A stretch of 64,000 bases of DNA from Theropithecus gelada (Eukaryota > Chordata > Mammalia > Primates > Cercopithecidae). Shown here in pieces: positions 12,463 through 25,313 of this stretch. The stretch spans positions 4,521,840 through 4,585,839 of the forward strand of contig NC_037673.1 in assembly GCF_003255815.1 (NCBI RefSeq), in the 5' to 3' direction. The position numbers were made by a program, and so were the translations under genes. A model generated the notes under the pieces. The model saw only the letters and a list, made by a program, of their open reading frames with translations, ran no database searches and was not told the origin of the DNA. Within the stretch, counting starts at the first letter, position 1. The number at the start of each line of letters is the position of its first letter.

Positions 12463-15400
12463 AAATTATACCAGGTCTTCTGAGACCCAAATCTCTGATT
12501 GTTCAGTTGTACCTGCAGCCTGATGATTTCCTACATCACTTTGTTAGCTATGATTCAGTAAGAATTAAAGCAGTGACCCCTGTTATCTAAAATATCACCA
12601 CCTATAATGCACATAATTGTAAATGCATATAGGAAATGCAGAGACTTAAATATAATATGCTAGAAACATTAAACCAATATATAAATGGAAAGTAGGAAAG
12701 TAAGATTTAACTTTAAAAGGAAATTTTAAATCTCGCTATATTATTATCTACTTTAGGACTCTTTAAATATACGTTGGCTGGAGCCCTGAGAAGTATATCC
12801 CCATTACCGTAAATTCCACTTAGATCGTGATGGGGATTAGTGTGAATCAAAAACCAAGCCCTCCTTCCATGTGGAGTGGCAAACCTTCGCTGCAGCCTCA
12901 TTTCCACTAATCTGAGGCTGCTGTGTGATCTTTGATCACACCAAGTATTACAGATGGAAAAGTACTCTTCTCAAATCCCCAACGTGTTTCCAACTGTCAA
13001 TACAATCCTTTTTAAGTGTCAAAAGCAATTGCTCTGGTTTCTACTTATACTGCTAACCATAGCAGTACATTTCAGTACTTCTAAAGCAAAACAACCACCA
13101 AATGGCATAACTGCGGGCCAGAATTCTGACAGGCACATTCACCCACTGCTTTAAAGGCATTAGGAATCCACTTCTAAAAATTGCCATTTATGCTAACTGC
13201 ACTTTAAAGATTAGGTATTTCACTCTGCAATATCTTATCTGGGAGGCAGAACACCCCTACTCCAATCCTTGAATTATACAAACAAATCACACAGGTTACA
13301 TGTCTAGCCAGATGTTTAAATCCACACAGAAAATGAAGCGTTCCTAGAAAATGCAATAAACATTTTAATATTTGGAAGCATATGAACAAAGGATGTCTCC
13401 CATTTAAAAGATGATCTCAATGAAATTGAATTCATCCCCATAAATTATACAAGACAATGGTTTGCAGTAATTGATGTAATAAAGTAGTGGGTAGAAAGAG
13501 TCACAATTCCCTAAACTAGATAAAATAAGCAATTACTCTTGCTATCAGAATGGCAGCATCAATGGGAACGTTGTCTGTGTCTGAACACAACCCAACCAAC
13601 CCTGTTGCATTTAAGCATCAGAGGCCATGGCCTTATTATCTTTCCAGGATGTGCATGTATAATAAGCTTCTCCAACAAATGAAGGGGAGATGTTTCTGGC
13701 AAAATGAAAAATGGTGCTAAACTATGTCCAGATGATTAATTCACAGAAACTCTCCATCACACAGCGACGACATATGCCCATCTCCTCTGTTGTCCCCTTG
13801 GAGATTTTCCTACTAAACGTATGTGCATATTTTTCATGGCCACTGATATTTGAATTGCAGCCTGCTCCCATGCAGAACATGAAACACTTCAAACTGCATA
13901 ATGCTGACTAAATTATAAAGTCTCCAGTGGCCTGAGGTAGCAATAGCCATAATAATGAGTGTGCTTAAGTGGTTTCTGTAGATCTCCCCGCCCCCTTAAC
14001 TTTAATGCCTTGACTTACCAGGTTTTTTTTCTTTTTCCCCACATAACATTACTGACCACTTTGTGTTGGGGAAAGGCAATGGTCTCTCATTGTATAATGA
14101 CTATGCAAGAATAGAAAAGGTAGTGGTGGGTGGCTGACTTATACTCATGGTTTAATTAAATAAAGCAGTCAGCTGGCATGTTTTCATCTGTTGTTATTCC
14201 ATCTTGTTTAAATACAGATAATGCAAGGATTTCTGCACGTTAAAGTGTAGCACTTACGTTACTTTAAACGATATCATCCATTTGCGCACCTAAGTTGCTG
14301 CATCAATCCTGAATAATTTTCATAATTTAAGATATTTTGCATTAATTATTTTCTGAAGAAAATGAAAAGTGCAAAGAGCAAATATATATATTTAATAATT
14401 TAGTAAAAAAAAATTATGTGTTAAAATGTTGACGGTATTCTGGTTATCCCAGTCTCTTTTAATGGTTGTGCCAATTGAGGCTCCATTTTTAGCATGGCAT
14501 GGGATGACACAAAAAGTAGTTTAATATTGGGAATTTATATAACCCACTATGTGCCAAGCATTGGTAAAATAAATACTTTCCAGTTTTCATAAGTCTTTTA
14601 TCAGGTTAAAAACAGAAAGCACTATGTGCCCAGAATCTGAACAAAGAGAATCTCGCCTGGTTGGAAAAAGAAATGGATTCGATGAAGGTGAAATGAAGAA
14701 TAAAATTGAAAAAGGTATTGTATCAACCTGGTCCCTCTCAGTCCTATGGCTTGGAATGGTCAGCCCAGCCTATATGTCAGGAGCTGGATTCGAGGCTGAG
14801 TCTCGCCGGTGAGGTCTCCCCATTCACCCAGCCACAGTAACTCTGTCAAGGGTGGGGGCACATGCAGGTCCTGCATCAATGGACCTGGAACCTAGGAATT
14901 GCATTGGGGAAAGAGGTACGTTCTTCCATTGGAGGCTGCCAAGGTGATAAAAGGTAAGGCTGGAGCAATTGGGATTCACTTTTTCCTGCATATGGGAAGA
15001 CCTGCTTGTATGTAAGCCACCTCAAGGAAAACAGACCTTAGAGAAAGAAGCAAGATTTTGACAGTGACTTTCCTTGTGTCTTTAGGTAACTGCATCCCGG
15101 GACATTTCATCTGTGTAAGCCAATAGGTTTCCTTTTATGCTTTAACCAGTTTGAGTTGATTTTCTCATTTGCAATCTAAATACTTCTGACTCTTCTGGTC
15201 CCTTCTCCTTTACTTGAATCTCATGAGAATCAGTGCTAGCTGAGAGATCTCGGTTGTTATAACGGGATAATAAAGCTGCGGTTACCCACTGGGAGCACAG
15301 CACGAGAAAAACTCATCTCTCCCAGTGCAAAGGCAGGAAGCAGCCCTGGTCCAAGCCTATGAAGATCTAGAATGCCAGAAGGAAGGCATTGGTGAACCAG

Positions 15401-16259
15401 GGGTATATAACAAAGATTTCCAATAATAATACCAGATGCTTAGAAAAAAATCCAGATTTTCTACCAAAAACGAAATGTTTCTGTCTTTCATCCAATTCTC
15501 CCAGCATGGCCTCTTTATGGATTCTTAGAGTGGTGTCTACATTTATTCATGGTATCAAATACACAAACATTCCTGCACATCTGTCTGAGAAGTGAGGGTG
15601 GAATGTAGAAACAATTCTATCCAAGGCCATTTAGGGAAACCAACCAAGAAAGGAAGACACATTTTTTGTTTAGTCCTAGGGAAACTCTGTCCCTTCACCC
15701 TGACTGCTGTTAGCTATAAAGTTAGTACAACAGCTTTCATCAGAGGACCCTGCCCTCAGGATCTGGCCACCGTGTGGTAGAGGTGAGAATAAGTCAGTCC
15801 CAGGAGTGTGCGACCAGATGCTATGAAAAGAGCTGTAAGCTCTACTTTAATAAACTTCAGCACTAAGACACAGAGTTACAAGTGAAGAAGACAGTGAGGT
15901 TGAGCAGACACAGGGTGCGAGGTGGGATTGGGGCATTGAGGCCCTCACCAAGTTAAAGAAATCATTTTGCTTCTACAGGTCTCTACACACTCATTCCTAG
16001 TGGGTTTTGCCCCAAAAAATGAATAAGGGCCATTTAGCCAATGGTTCAACTAACAAACCTCTCCAAGTTCTGACCCAAGGCTGGCCATGATGCACTCCTG
16101 CATCTCTTGTGCATTCTTACTTCCTTTTCCTCTCTGCAAACTGCAAGAATTTTAAGAGTTAATGCCCAGGTGTGGTTGACAAGGTCAGGCAGAACATTTT
16201 CTTCTTTTCTTTTTGTATTAATGTTTTCCTTTAAATGACAATTACATGAACATTAACAA
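12463..16259. other. Unclassified mostly single-copy AT-rich sequence
   Basis: About 3.8 kb without a recognised gene. A possible minus-strand MIR fragment lies near 14535-14605 ('actatgtgccaagcattgg'). 13440-14400 is free of recognised repeats and rich in TAAT-type motifs. Frames here are short and featureless. Confidence 0.4.
14535..14605 (-). mobile_element. Possible MIR fragment
   Basis: 'actatgtgccaagcattgg' followed by 'ttttcataagtcttt' resembles the antisense MIR 3' half. Too short and diverged to be certain. Confidence 0.4.
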
Positions 16260-17320
16260 AAAAAAATTTAAAAAGCAAATGGCACTAAAGGGGAAGCAGT
16301 GAAGGCTCCACATTTTGCCGCCCATGGGCTGGACCCACTCACACCCTTTCCCTCAAGACAGGCATCATGGCCGCCAGTTCTAAGCAGGAGCTGGTTCTAA
16401 GAAAGATCCCTAGAAGAGGAGTTGCTGGGTCAAAGGGCATGTGCACTTTCAACACAGAGAGATATTGACAAATCATCTTTCATAAATGGTATTGTTACTT
16501 TAGATAAATGTGGAAGAGTGACTGTTCTTCCACATTCACCAAGAAAATGGCATCTTGTAAATCTTTGCTGATCTGATCATGTGAGTATTTTACTTTAATT
16601 TTACTTTGCATTTATTTTAATGAATAATTTGATTGTTTCACATATAAAAAGATATTTATATTTTCTTTTCTAAAATCTCTCTTTTCTTTGATATTTTTAT
16701 TGTATTAACCTTTATCTTACTGATTTATAGAAGTTTCTTATATGTTAGTCCTGTGATATGAGTTAGGATTATTTCTCCCCATTTGTCATTTGGCTTTTGA
16801 ATTTATGATTTGTAACCATGAACTGTTTATTTCATAGAATAAAACCTATCAGTTCTTATCTTTCATGGCTTCTGAGTTTTGTTTCATGTTTAGAAATCTT
16901 TTTTATTATGCGATATTTTAAAATCCATCATGTTTTCTTATAGTATTTTTATTGTTTCACATTACTTTTTCTACTAACATTTTGTGCATTTGGACCTTAT
17001 TTTGGTGAAGGATATAGGGTAGGATCCCACTCTACTTTTCAGATGTTATCCAGTTGTTCATACGGCATCTACTGAATAATCTATATTTCTCCTAACAATA
17101 GTAGCAAAAGCTTTCCTTTGTGATATTACCAACATCTTGTTAACTAACTTTTCTCTCACATAGTTTCAGTTGTATCTTCTGGACATATATTTTATTTAGA
17201 TTTTGTTTCTTGTATCCATTATTATTCTTTTTCAGTTTCTGAATCTAAAGCATTTAGATAGAACTAAGTCATTTCATGTACGGAATAATTTTTACACCTT
17301 ATTTAATATTAAAACTCACT
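16260..17320 (-). mobile_element. Ancient L1M or HAL1 fragment, minus strand
   Basis: Antisense LINE order is visible: 'ggagttgctgggtcaaaggg', 'aatctttgctgatctgatca', 'tagaagtttcttatatgtta', 'ccccatttgtcatttggctt', 'ctttcatggcttctgagttt', then 'gatcccactctacttttcag'. This resembles old L1M (L1MC/ME) or HAL1 sequence. The left boundary is uncertain. No coding capacity remains. Confidence 0.7.
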
Positions 17321-18559
17321 TTTGCTAGCCTCCAAGAAAGGGAAAGAGAGCTTACATGCAATATTTATTATGTTATAAAACATTACGCAAAATGTTTTAT
17401 AGAATACTGTCATATCCACTGTGGTCACTAGAAACAATTTTAAGGTTGAAATACATTTATATTGTGTTCTCTTTTTCCCCTTTTTTTGAGGTTGAAAAGG
17501 TAAGAGTCATTTCCTATAAAATCTAGATAACATTTGAATGTCTTGTACTTCATCATTCCAGAGCCAAGACCCAGAATCAAGAGTTTCTGATATATTGTTG
17601 TGGCCCAAACCACTGTAAAACAAAACTAAAATTTTACATATATCTACAAATTGAAGGACTCATAATTCAACCTTAAACAGAATACACTGAAAAATGAATT
17701 ATCATTTCTGCTGTCTCTCCAAGTTAGCTATAAAGGAGGTCCTGATGGCTATAAATTTCAAATACAGGACATTGTCTGGGCACCTGTGGGTGGCCACAAT
17801 GGCATTTAGATGCACAGCCAAACAGAAGCCCAGCCTATATTAAGAAAAGGAACAAAGCATGTTTCTGGTGGCTAAAATTGATGCACAAGGTGATTGAGTT
17901 TTAATTCTTTCTCACATGTGCAAAACAAGCAGCTAACCAGTCAATCATAATCACACACTAAAAATGTTTAAAACTTTATGGATTTGAAGACAGATCCAGA
18001 AACTGTAAAATTGTCTGGTATACTCTAGACAAAAGAAAAATAACTCAAACTAAAATTTAAGATTCTTTTCTTCAGAAAGAGCCCAGTATTTACTCCTTTT
18101 TTTCGTAATTTAATGCCAATGATAAACTAGAAGTTTAACTCATAGGCATGACTTCTCTCATGGCAAGGCTTGTAGTCATTCAAAGTTCCTGATCATGTCC
18201 CACTGAACCATGTGTATGATTATCTCTGAAACTTGAGAGACGCTATCAGTCAGTGGGATAAAAGAGTCCCTATGACAGGGAGAAAGCCTGAGGAAGCCTA
18301 CACCCCTCTCTTGTGGGTAAGCATGAAACATCTCCTCCAGAGCTTACAAATGGTAGCACCCAGGAGAAGACAAGTGGATGGAAAGAATAATAAAGAGGAG
18401 GGGAAAGACTCAGGTATAAAGGCCAGGAAACAAGTGGAATTAGTGCCCCACTGGAGGTAAAACGATAAGTCAACCATGTAGATAAAGTGAAACTATTCAT
18501 TTAGTGCAAAAAGGGAAGGAAAATAAGAAAAGAAGAGCAAGGGGCCAAGAAAAATTAAA
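17321..18559. other. Unclassified sequence
   Basis: No recognised repeat or gene. Short overlapping frames at 18233-18500 lie on both strands and lack any domain. Confidence 0.35.
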
Positions 18560-19580
18560 CAGCAAACATATATTTAAATTCAGCCATGTTAATATGTACA
18601 TTAAATGCAAATGATATGAACAAATAAAAGGCAGAGATCGTTATGAAAAAAGCAATTTGAATTTTTTAAAGATAGTATTAAATAAAATATAATGCATACA
18701 CTAAGCAAAAGGAAGCTGAAGTGGTTACATTAGTCTCAAAGTACTTTTTAAAACAAGAAATAAAGAAAGACACTTTATAATTAAAAAGGAATATATTGAT
18801 AAAGATTAGTATTGCATCTAAATGTGTGAGAATTAAATATCGGAGCTTCAAAATAATAAAAGAAAAATGGACAGAACCGAAACAAATAGAAAACTCTATA
18901 ATTATAAAAGTAGAATTCTGCACTGCCTCCTTAATAATCAATAGATCACAGACAGAAAATTAATAAGGATATAGAAGACATAAAAAAGCACTATGTGACC
19001 TAGTTGATATTCATAGAAACTTACAGCACTCCACTCACAATAGCAAAAGACAGATTCTGTTAAAGTACATGTGAAACATTTATTAAGGCATACAATATTC
19101 TAGACTATAAAGCAAATCTCAACACATTAAAAAAATGCAATCAAAGTGTAGTCTCTGCCCACAGTGAAACTAAACTTAAAATCAATTACAGCATTTAAAA
19201 ATTCTCAAACACTTGGAAATTTAAAAAATCACATTTCTCTATATCCCAGGGGGTCAAATAAGCAATCAGAAATAAAATTAGAAAATATTGTGAGTTAAAT
19301 GACAATGTAAAAGAAAAGAAGAAGAAAGAACAATTACATATAAACATATGTGGCACACAGCTAAAGCAGTGCTAAGAGGAACAATTACAGGATTAAAATT
19401 CTTACATTGAAAACTGGAAATATGTCAAATCAATAACATCTACCTTAGAAAGATATAAAAGGAATGGCAAATTAAATTTGAAGTTAGTTCAAGTAATGGT
19501 AAAACGAAGATAAACATAAAAATCAGCCACACTGATAACAGGGAAGCAATAGAGAAAATAAAGAAAACAAAAAGCTCGCT
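18560..19580 (+). mobile_element. Ancient L1, ORF2 endonuclease region, plus strand
   Basis: Degraded sense L1: 'atgttaatatgtacattaaa' (start of the endonuclease half of ORF2), 'gaaaattaataaggatatag', a block around 'cagaatattctagactataa'-like sequence near 19090, 'acttaaaatcaattacagca', then 'cagtgctaagaggaacaatt' and 'gaaaacaaaaagctcgct' next to the Alu. Both 5' and 3' ends are missing, and the continuation is not seen beyond the Alu. Confidence 0.75.
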
Positions 19581-19851
19581 ATTTATTTATTTAGAGATGG
19601 AGTTTCACTCTTGTTGCCCAGGCTGGAATGTAATGATGCGATCTCGGCTCACTGCAACCTCCGCCTCCCAGGTTCAAGTGATTATTCTGCCTCAGCCTCC
19701 CAAGTAGCTGAGATCACAGGCATGTGCCACTACACCCAGCAATTTTTTGTATTTTTAATAAATACGGGGTTTCACCATGTTGGTCAGGCTGTTTTCGAAC
19801 TCCTGATCTCAGGTGATCCACCCGCCTCGGCTTCCTAAAGTGCTGGGATTA
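19581..19851 (-). mobile_element. AluS-type SINE, 5'-truncated
   Basis: Reverse-strand Alu: ATTT-repeat tail at 19581, 'gatggagtttcactcttgtt', AluS-type 'gttggtcaggctg' and 'ctcctgatctcaggtgatcc', ending at 'aaagtgctgggatt'. The last ~25 bases of the Alu 5' end are missing. About 15% diverged by eye. Confidence 0.9.
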
Positions 19852-20298
19852 AAACAAATGGAGGAATATGAGTTTTTCAGGAACTGGCGTGGGTAAAGAT
19901 GGATTTTCTGCAGATCAGAAGGAATGCAGTTTGAGCATGATCTATTCTGTGATCGCCAAATGGATTATGGAGAAGAGGTTTCCCACGTGCTCTTTAGTAC
20001 AGTTTGTGTGGCTGTTGGGGATGAGATCTGACTCTGTTTTTGATGTTTTGCTTTAAAACAAAATGCTCTAAATTGTGGCTGATGCTAGCTATGCTAAGTT
20101 CTAATCTCAAATCAAATCAATGAAGAAGCATCAGAATTCTTATGAAAGCTAAGAAAGACTAAAAACAAGAGCACTATCTGAGGAAGATTATAACACACAC
20201 ATAAAAACCAATGTGTTGATGTGTATCAGGCTCATCCAAAATGGCTCAAGTCCTTTGAAGCTGTAAGCCTTTTTCTTTTATGGTTCTCAAGAAACAAT
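19852..20298. other. Unclassified sequence between Alu and FLAM
   Basis: No repeat family or gene recognised. Confidence 0.35.
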
Positions 20299-20455
20299 TA
20301 GGCCAGGTGTGGTGGCTCACACCTGTAGTCCCAGCTGCTTGGGAGGCAAGGTGGGAGGACTGCTTGAGCCCAAGAGTTAGAGACCAGCCTGGGCAACATA
20401 GGGAGATCCTGCCTCTACAAAACATAATTAAAGAAAAAAGAAAGAAAAAATTAGA
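20299..20455 (+). mobile_element. Free left Alu monomer (FLAM), plus strand
   Basis: Only the left half of an Alu: 'ggccaggtgtggtggctcac' to 'gcctctacaaaacataatta', followed by an AAAGAAAAAAG tail. FLAM/AluJ-type states are present: 'gcttgagcccaagagtta' and 'cctgggcaacatagggag'. No right arm follows. Confidence 0.85.
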
Positions 20456-20474
20456 AACAAAACAAGTGGAATTT

Positions 20475-20840
20475 TAATAATCAAAATGTTTATAGAAGAA
20501 TTATTTACAATAGTAGAGTGAACACTCACACTCAATATCTGACAATTGTATATTGGTCATTGTGTTGGATCCATTAAATTAAGAAAATCTAATAAAATAA
20601 AAAATCATCATGTTACAGCTTCATGGAAAACTAATGTGAAAAATTACATAAAATATGACATCAAGACTATAAAACTATGTGGGATAAAAGACCTAGAAGA
20701 AATACCTCAAGCTATTAAATTAATGAGTCATATGCAGTAGTCTTAAGGCTACTTTTAATTTATATCTTCAACTTTATTTTGCATTGTTTCTACACTTATA
20801 TGATAAGGTTATTTTTATGTTAAATCTCCCTAAAATAATG
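20475..20840 (+). mobile_element. Possible ancient L1M 3' UTR fragment
   Basis: The order 'ggatccattaaattaag', 'aaattacataaaatatgaca' and 'tttatatcttcaactttatt' loosely resembles the 3' end of old L1M/L1ME copies. No diagnostic motif; treat as tentative. Confidence 0.35.
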
Positions 20841-21242
20841 CTAAAGTAAATGAGGAAACCAAGTGAAAAATAATTACTTATTTATCAATCACTTATTTAT
20901 TTAGTTCTCAGTGATTTTTGAGTGTTTATTTGTAGAGATATTATCCAAAGAGTACTTCTTTACTACTGAAATTTACATAAAAATGAGTAAATCAAGATGA
21001 GAAAGAAAAACTGAATGACCTAATTCATATACCACATCATCTCTGATGCATACTGTCTTGGTTTAGCTCATATAAGCTCAATTTTAGGAAATAATGAGTG
21101 ATCTAGTTACCTGCAGAAAAATTCCCCTACAGGCAGTTTATAATGTATTTTCCAGAGTGTGTGAATAGACCCAATAACTTCAAGTGTGTCATTTTAATTC
21201 CTGCCAGGCCCTGGAAGCAACATCATTGAATGCTGTGTGTGT

Positions 21243-21440
21243 GATTGCGAAGAGCCAGGCTCCAGGCTAAAGACCTGGGTTCAAATCCTTATTATTCCTT
21301 ATTAGTTCTGGGGCCTTGGCTGAGTTACTTGAATTGGTTTTCCTCTCTGACTTTCACTTTTGGCACCTGTAAAATGGATATATTAATCCTGAACTCCTTG
21401 GATGGTAGTAACAATTCAAGAAAAGAACTTTTGAAAGTGC
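21243..21440 (+). mobile_element. MIR SINE, plus strand
   Basis: tRNA-derived MIR: 'gagccaggctccaggctaaa', 'gacctgggttcaaatcctta', 'cttggctgagttacttgaat', 'gcacctgtaaaatggatat'. The tRNA-like box B ('ggttcaaatcc') belongs to the SINE, not to a functional tRNA gene. Confidence 0.88.
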
Positions 21441-21554
21441 ACATGGGCACGCGCGCACACACACACAGTTATTTTTAATTAGAAAATCTGTGGTGCGTTG
21501 CACAAAAAACTACTCTTCGTATCATTTGAAATAAAATAATACAGACTAATGTAC

Positions 21555-21665
21555 ATTGTGTATGTGCTATGTGCCAGGCACTATATGCATATATAATTTC
21601 CTTTACCTTTCATGCCATGTTCAAGTTACAGAAGAGGAAACTGAAGAACTAAGGGAGTGAAAAAG
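21555..21665 (-). mobile_element. MIR SINE fragment, minus strand
   Basis: 'gtgctatgtgccaggcacta' followed by 'ttacagaagaggaaactgaa', the antisense MIR core and 3' half. It directly abuts the 57-bp minisatellite. Confidence 0.8.
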
Positions 21666-21669
21666 AAGT

Positions 21670-22016
21670 AGCACCCATCTAACACAATAATAAAAACAAA
21701 CTGTTAGATACAAACAATGAAACAAACAGACCCATCTAACACACTAATAGTAACAACCTGTTACATACAAACACCGAAACAAACAGACCCATCTAACACA
21801 CTAAGAAAAACAACCCGTTAGATACAAACACTGAAACAAACAGACCCATCTAACACACTAAGAATAACAAGCCGTTAGACACAAACACCAAAACAGACAG
21901 ACCCATTTAACACTAATAGTAACAAGCTGTTAGATACAAACACCAAAACAAACAGACCCCTCTAACACACTAATAATAACCTGTTAGATGAAAACACTGA
22001 AACAAACACCCATTAA
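21670..22016. repeat. 57-bp minisatellite, about 6 copies
   Basis: The motif 'acccatctaacaca' recurs at 21673, 21730, 21787, 21844, 21901, 21956 and 22008, giving periods of 57, 57, 57, 57, 55 and 52. Units also share 'gttagatacaaacac' and 'gaaacaaacag'. The array is A/C-rich on the + strand and not coding. Confidence 0.95.
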
Positions 22017-25000
22017 ACTGTCTTCTCTAAGTATTTTCTTTCCCTTTTAAATCACTGCTTTCATGGTAAGAGTTTTGTATACTTAGCAACACAACTGTAG
22101 TGCAATAATAAGAGAAAAGAGAGGAGAGAGACAAACACACAGAGAATGAGAAATTTCTAAATACCAAAGAGAAAACAGTTTCAAGTTGTATAAAAAATAA
22201 ATATTATTTCATAATGTGTTATTCAGAATCATAAAATGAAAGTTCAAGCACGATATCAATTAAACCAATTATCTCCATCCAATAATTATTTTGGTTATAA
22301 AAAAAGTATAAAATTTAGCATCAGTTGAATTTTATTTTGATTGTTCAAATTTTAAAGAATAATGTAAGACTTAATTAGTAGGTTAGTTACCTATATAACC
22401 AATGAAGTGAATATTGGCAAAACTCTTAAATTTTTTCTTATATATGAAAATGATCTCCAAACGTAAACATGCACTACTGTACAAATGCTCACATTACCTG
22501 CATTTGATAGAGATTAAACAAAAAACATATTTTAAAATGATTTTATTTGTCAATAGAAAATTTTTCCACACTAAAATATGTAATATTTGATGATTATATT
22601 TTTAGATGAATAATATAATTGAATACACTTTTCAAACTCCTGATTTTATGTTTTGTGATTTAGTCATTTGAAAGCTGGCTTCTAGGTTTTCTTTATTTTG
22701 ATTCGTGACTTCAGTGTCTCTCCAGGGCTGGCCAATGTCACTTTGAGAGATGAGTGGTTCACATGAAATAGGTATGTTTATGGCTACATTCTAACAGCAA
22801 GCATGCAAAGAAGAAAAATAAATTGTTCAATCTCATATACCAATTATATGAGTGCTGATTAAATCTGTCTAGTATTTTCCTTCTTTCCTATGCCATTCAA
22901 TTATTATTATAAGGAAACAGAATAGTCTTCTAAAATTAAATATTACTAGAAGATGTCCAATCTCTTGTTGATCCTCATGTGAAAGATTTTTACATAATTA
23001 GATTTTTTCCCAAGTTGAATTGTGCAGTTAGAGGAATTTTTAAAGGTGATAGATTTACATCATTTTTTGTACCAAGTTACACAATGAAAATCAGCTATTA
23101 TGTATTTTTCAAATGTTTGCTCTTCGTAGAAAACATTTCTCTTTAAAATCAGCCACTGCCTTGTTCACTACAACTTCATTTATGCCACCACTTTAAACCA
23201 AGCATTCCGATTGATTTAAAAATATCTGCCCAGTTAGCCAAGTTGGCAGCCTGCTCCCACCTCAGAGCCTACTGGTAAAGCTGCAACATTTGCCTCTTAT
23301 AGAAGAAAACTGCACCCTCATCTATACATTTAACTCCTAAGTTAAAAATTTCCCATATATTTAAGTGTCATAGATCCTTTGTGCTAGAAAAGATTTTCAT
23401 TAGAACTTTCCTCTTATTAAACATTTTGCAAAGCTTTCACGGTATCTCTTTTACAAAACAAATTACCTATATTGAAGGTATCCTGTGCACTTGAGCACTT
23501 TTGTCTTCAATATTTTAACTGGTCAGAGTTTGCCTATAAATGATGTAGCAGATAAATTTCACATATGGTGCTATCTTGATAATTTTAGTTGGGAATCTTT
23601 TCTCTTTTCTTTCTCTTTAGTTTTTGCTTCCCCCTCCCCCCACCGCCACCTTCAACACCCTGTCCCAATTCCAGGAAATACAGTCATTTCATCAGTGATT
23701 ACACTTATAATTTTGTAAGTTTTTATTATGCTTGTTGTTTTCATTTGATACTATGTTTTGGTTAAAGAAGATTGCTGGTGTTGCATGTATCAACTTTTGA
23801 GTGATCTGAGGTTTACACCCAGGCATACACACATGAGTACTTCTTTAAGAACTGCATTACTGAAACAAATATTGCAATCTAAAATCTGTTTAAGATACTC
23901 ATTATTATCCATTATGGGAGAAATTATCTCAGTTTTTTTGTCATATTATCATCCAATATGGGAGAAATTATCCCAATTTGTAAATTTTTGTCAATGCAAA
24001 GACAATGATATGGTAACTAAACCTTTTTTCCTTTTGTCCCTCTGTGCAAGGCAGCCTCCCCACACTAGATTAATAAACTTTAGCCAAGGCCTCTGTGAAT
24101 AATGTCTAGCTGCCTGAAGATTGGTAGAGGTGTGCTATCATCATGTTTCAGATGCTTAATTTTGAATCGTTTTGCCAACTGAGATGGGTTCACACAGTCA
24201 ATAGTTCATTTTTCAAGGCATAATCTTCATAAAGGATAAGAATTAATGTTAAAAATAGTGGCAATGATATTTACATTTCAAATAATTTACTTGATACTTT
24301 CGTATCATGTTGGGGTCACCTTCTTCATAATTATAACGAAGGCATCATTTTGTTGTAACATGGTTAACAATGGGCCCATTCAAAGACATTTTCTTGTAGC
24401 TTTTTCACGTGTAGCGTATCAGAAATTTATTCAAGCTCCAACATTTGCAGGACTTTTGAAAACAAATTTTCCTTGTATATGGGCACCACTGAGCTGCAGT
24501 ACGTCAAAATACGATGTATGCAGAACAACTAAAGCAGCCCGTGTCTTGTTAGTGGTATAACCCCACCATGCTCGGGATACCTGAGTACCGTTAATCATAG
24601 ACCATCATCTGACCTTGACAAAGGATGGGCCCAAAGTCAACCCACATATTAACTTCCAATGAAGCTAAATTGCCTATTCACTTTTGAGATTAAAATAAAT
24701 ACAGAAAAAGGTGTAGAATTTTTTTCCCGGAGCCCAGTAGATCCTGCAACTTAAGTGATGTTCACATCCTACTGTGAAGCCACTGGTCTAAATCTCTCCA
24801 TACTAAATCTAAAGTTTTAGATTTTTGATCTCTATAGTTTAAAAAAGTTCTCACATCTATGAGCTCTGGGCTAGAAATTCTGAAACCAACAGGAGTCAAC
24901 AATGAGACAGTCCAATAGTAGCTCAAGAATGCACATCACCTTATTCCTTCATTTGAAGCAGACTGGAACATTTTTCTAGTGATTTTTAAATTGTAGTGGT

Positions 25001-25026
25001 CACATCAAAGAAGGAGCCTTTTTGTT
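22017..25026. other. Unclassified AT-rich sequence
   Basis: About 3 kb with no recognised repeat family or gene apart from a small tandem duplication (listed separately). Frames at 23758-24102 and 24246-24560 are short and domainless. Confidence 0.4.
23899..23979. repeat. Imperfect 42-bp tandem duplication
   Basis: Two copies sharing 'atatgggagaaattatc'/'ttatgggagaaattatc', starting at 23899 and 23941. Confidence 0.8.
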
Positions 25027-25313
25027 GACATGGTGGCTCACGCCTGAAGTCCCAGCACTTTCAGTGGCCGAGGCAGGCAGATCACCTGAGATCAGGAGTT
25101 CAAGACCAGCCTGGCCAACATGGTGAAACCCTGTCTCTACTAAAAATACAAAAATTAGCCTGGTGTTGTGGCGCACGCCTGTAGTCTCAGCTACTGGGGA
25201 GGCTGCAGACAGAGTTATCACTTAAACCTGGGAGGCAGAGATTTCAGTGAGCCAAGATCATGTCACTGCACTCCAGCCTTGGTGACAGAGAGATTCCATC
25301 TAAAAAAAAAAAA
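25027..25313 (+). mobile_element. AluS SINE, plus strand
   Basis: From 'catggtggctcacgcctgaa' through AluS-type 'gatcacctgagatcaggag' and 'cctggccaacatggtgaaac' to an A tail at 25302-25313. The first ~12 bases are degenerate. The right arm has a scrambled patch near 25200-25220. Confidence 0.93.

Noticed and set aside
12298..12483. Lys/Arg/Glu-rich frame
   Set aside because: Translation of a purine-rich low-complexity tract.
21243..21440. tRNA-like box sequence
   Set aside because: Part of a MIR SINE; no cloverleaf or complete tRNA is present.
21670..22016. Regularly spaced repeat resembling a CRISPR array
   Set aside because: The whole 57-bp unit is repeated without unique spacers, in primate DNA. 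It is a minisatellite.
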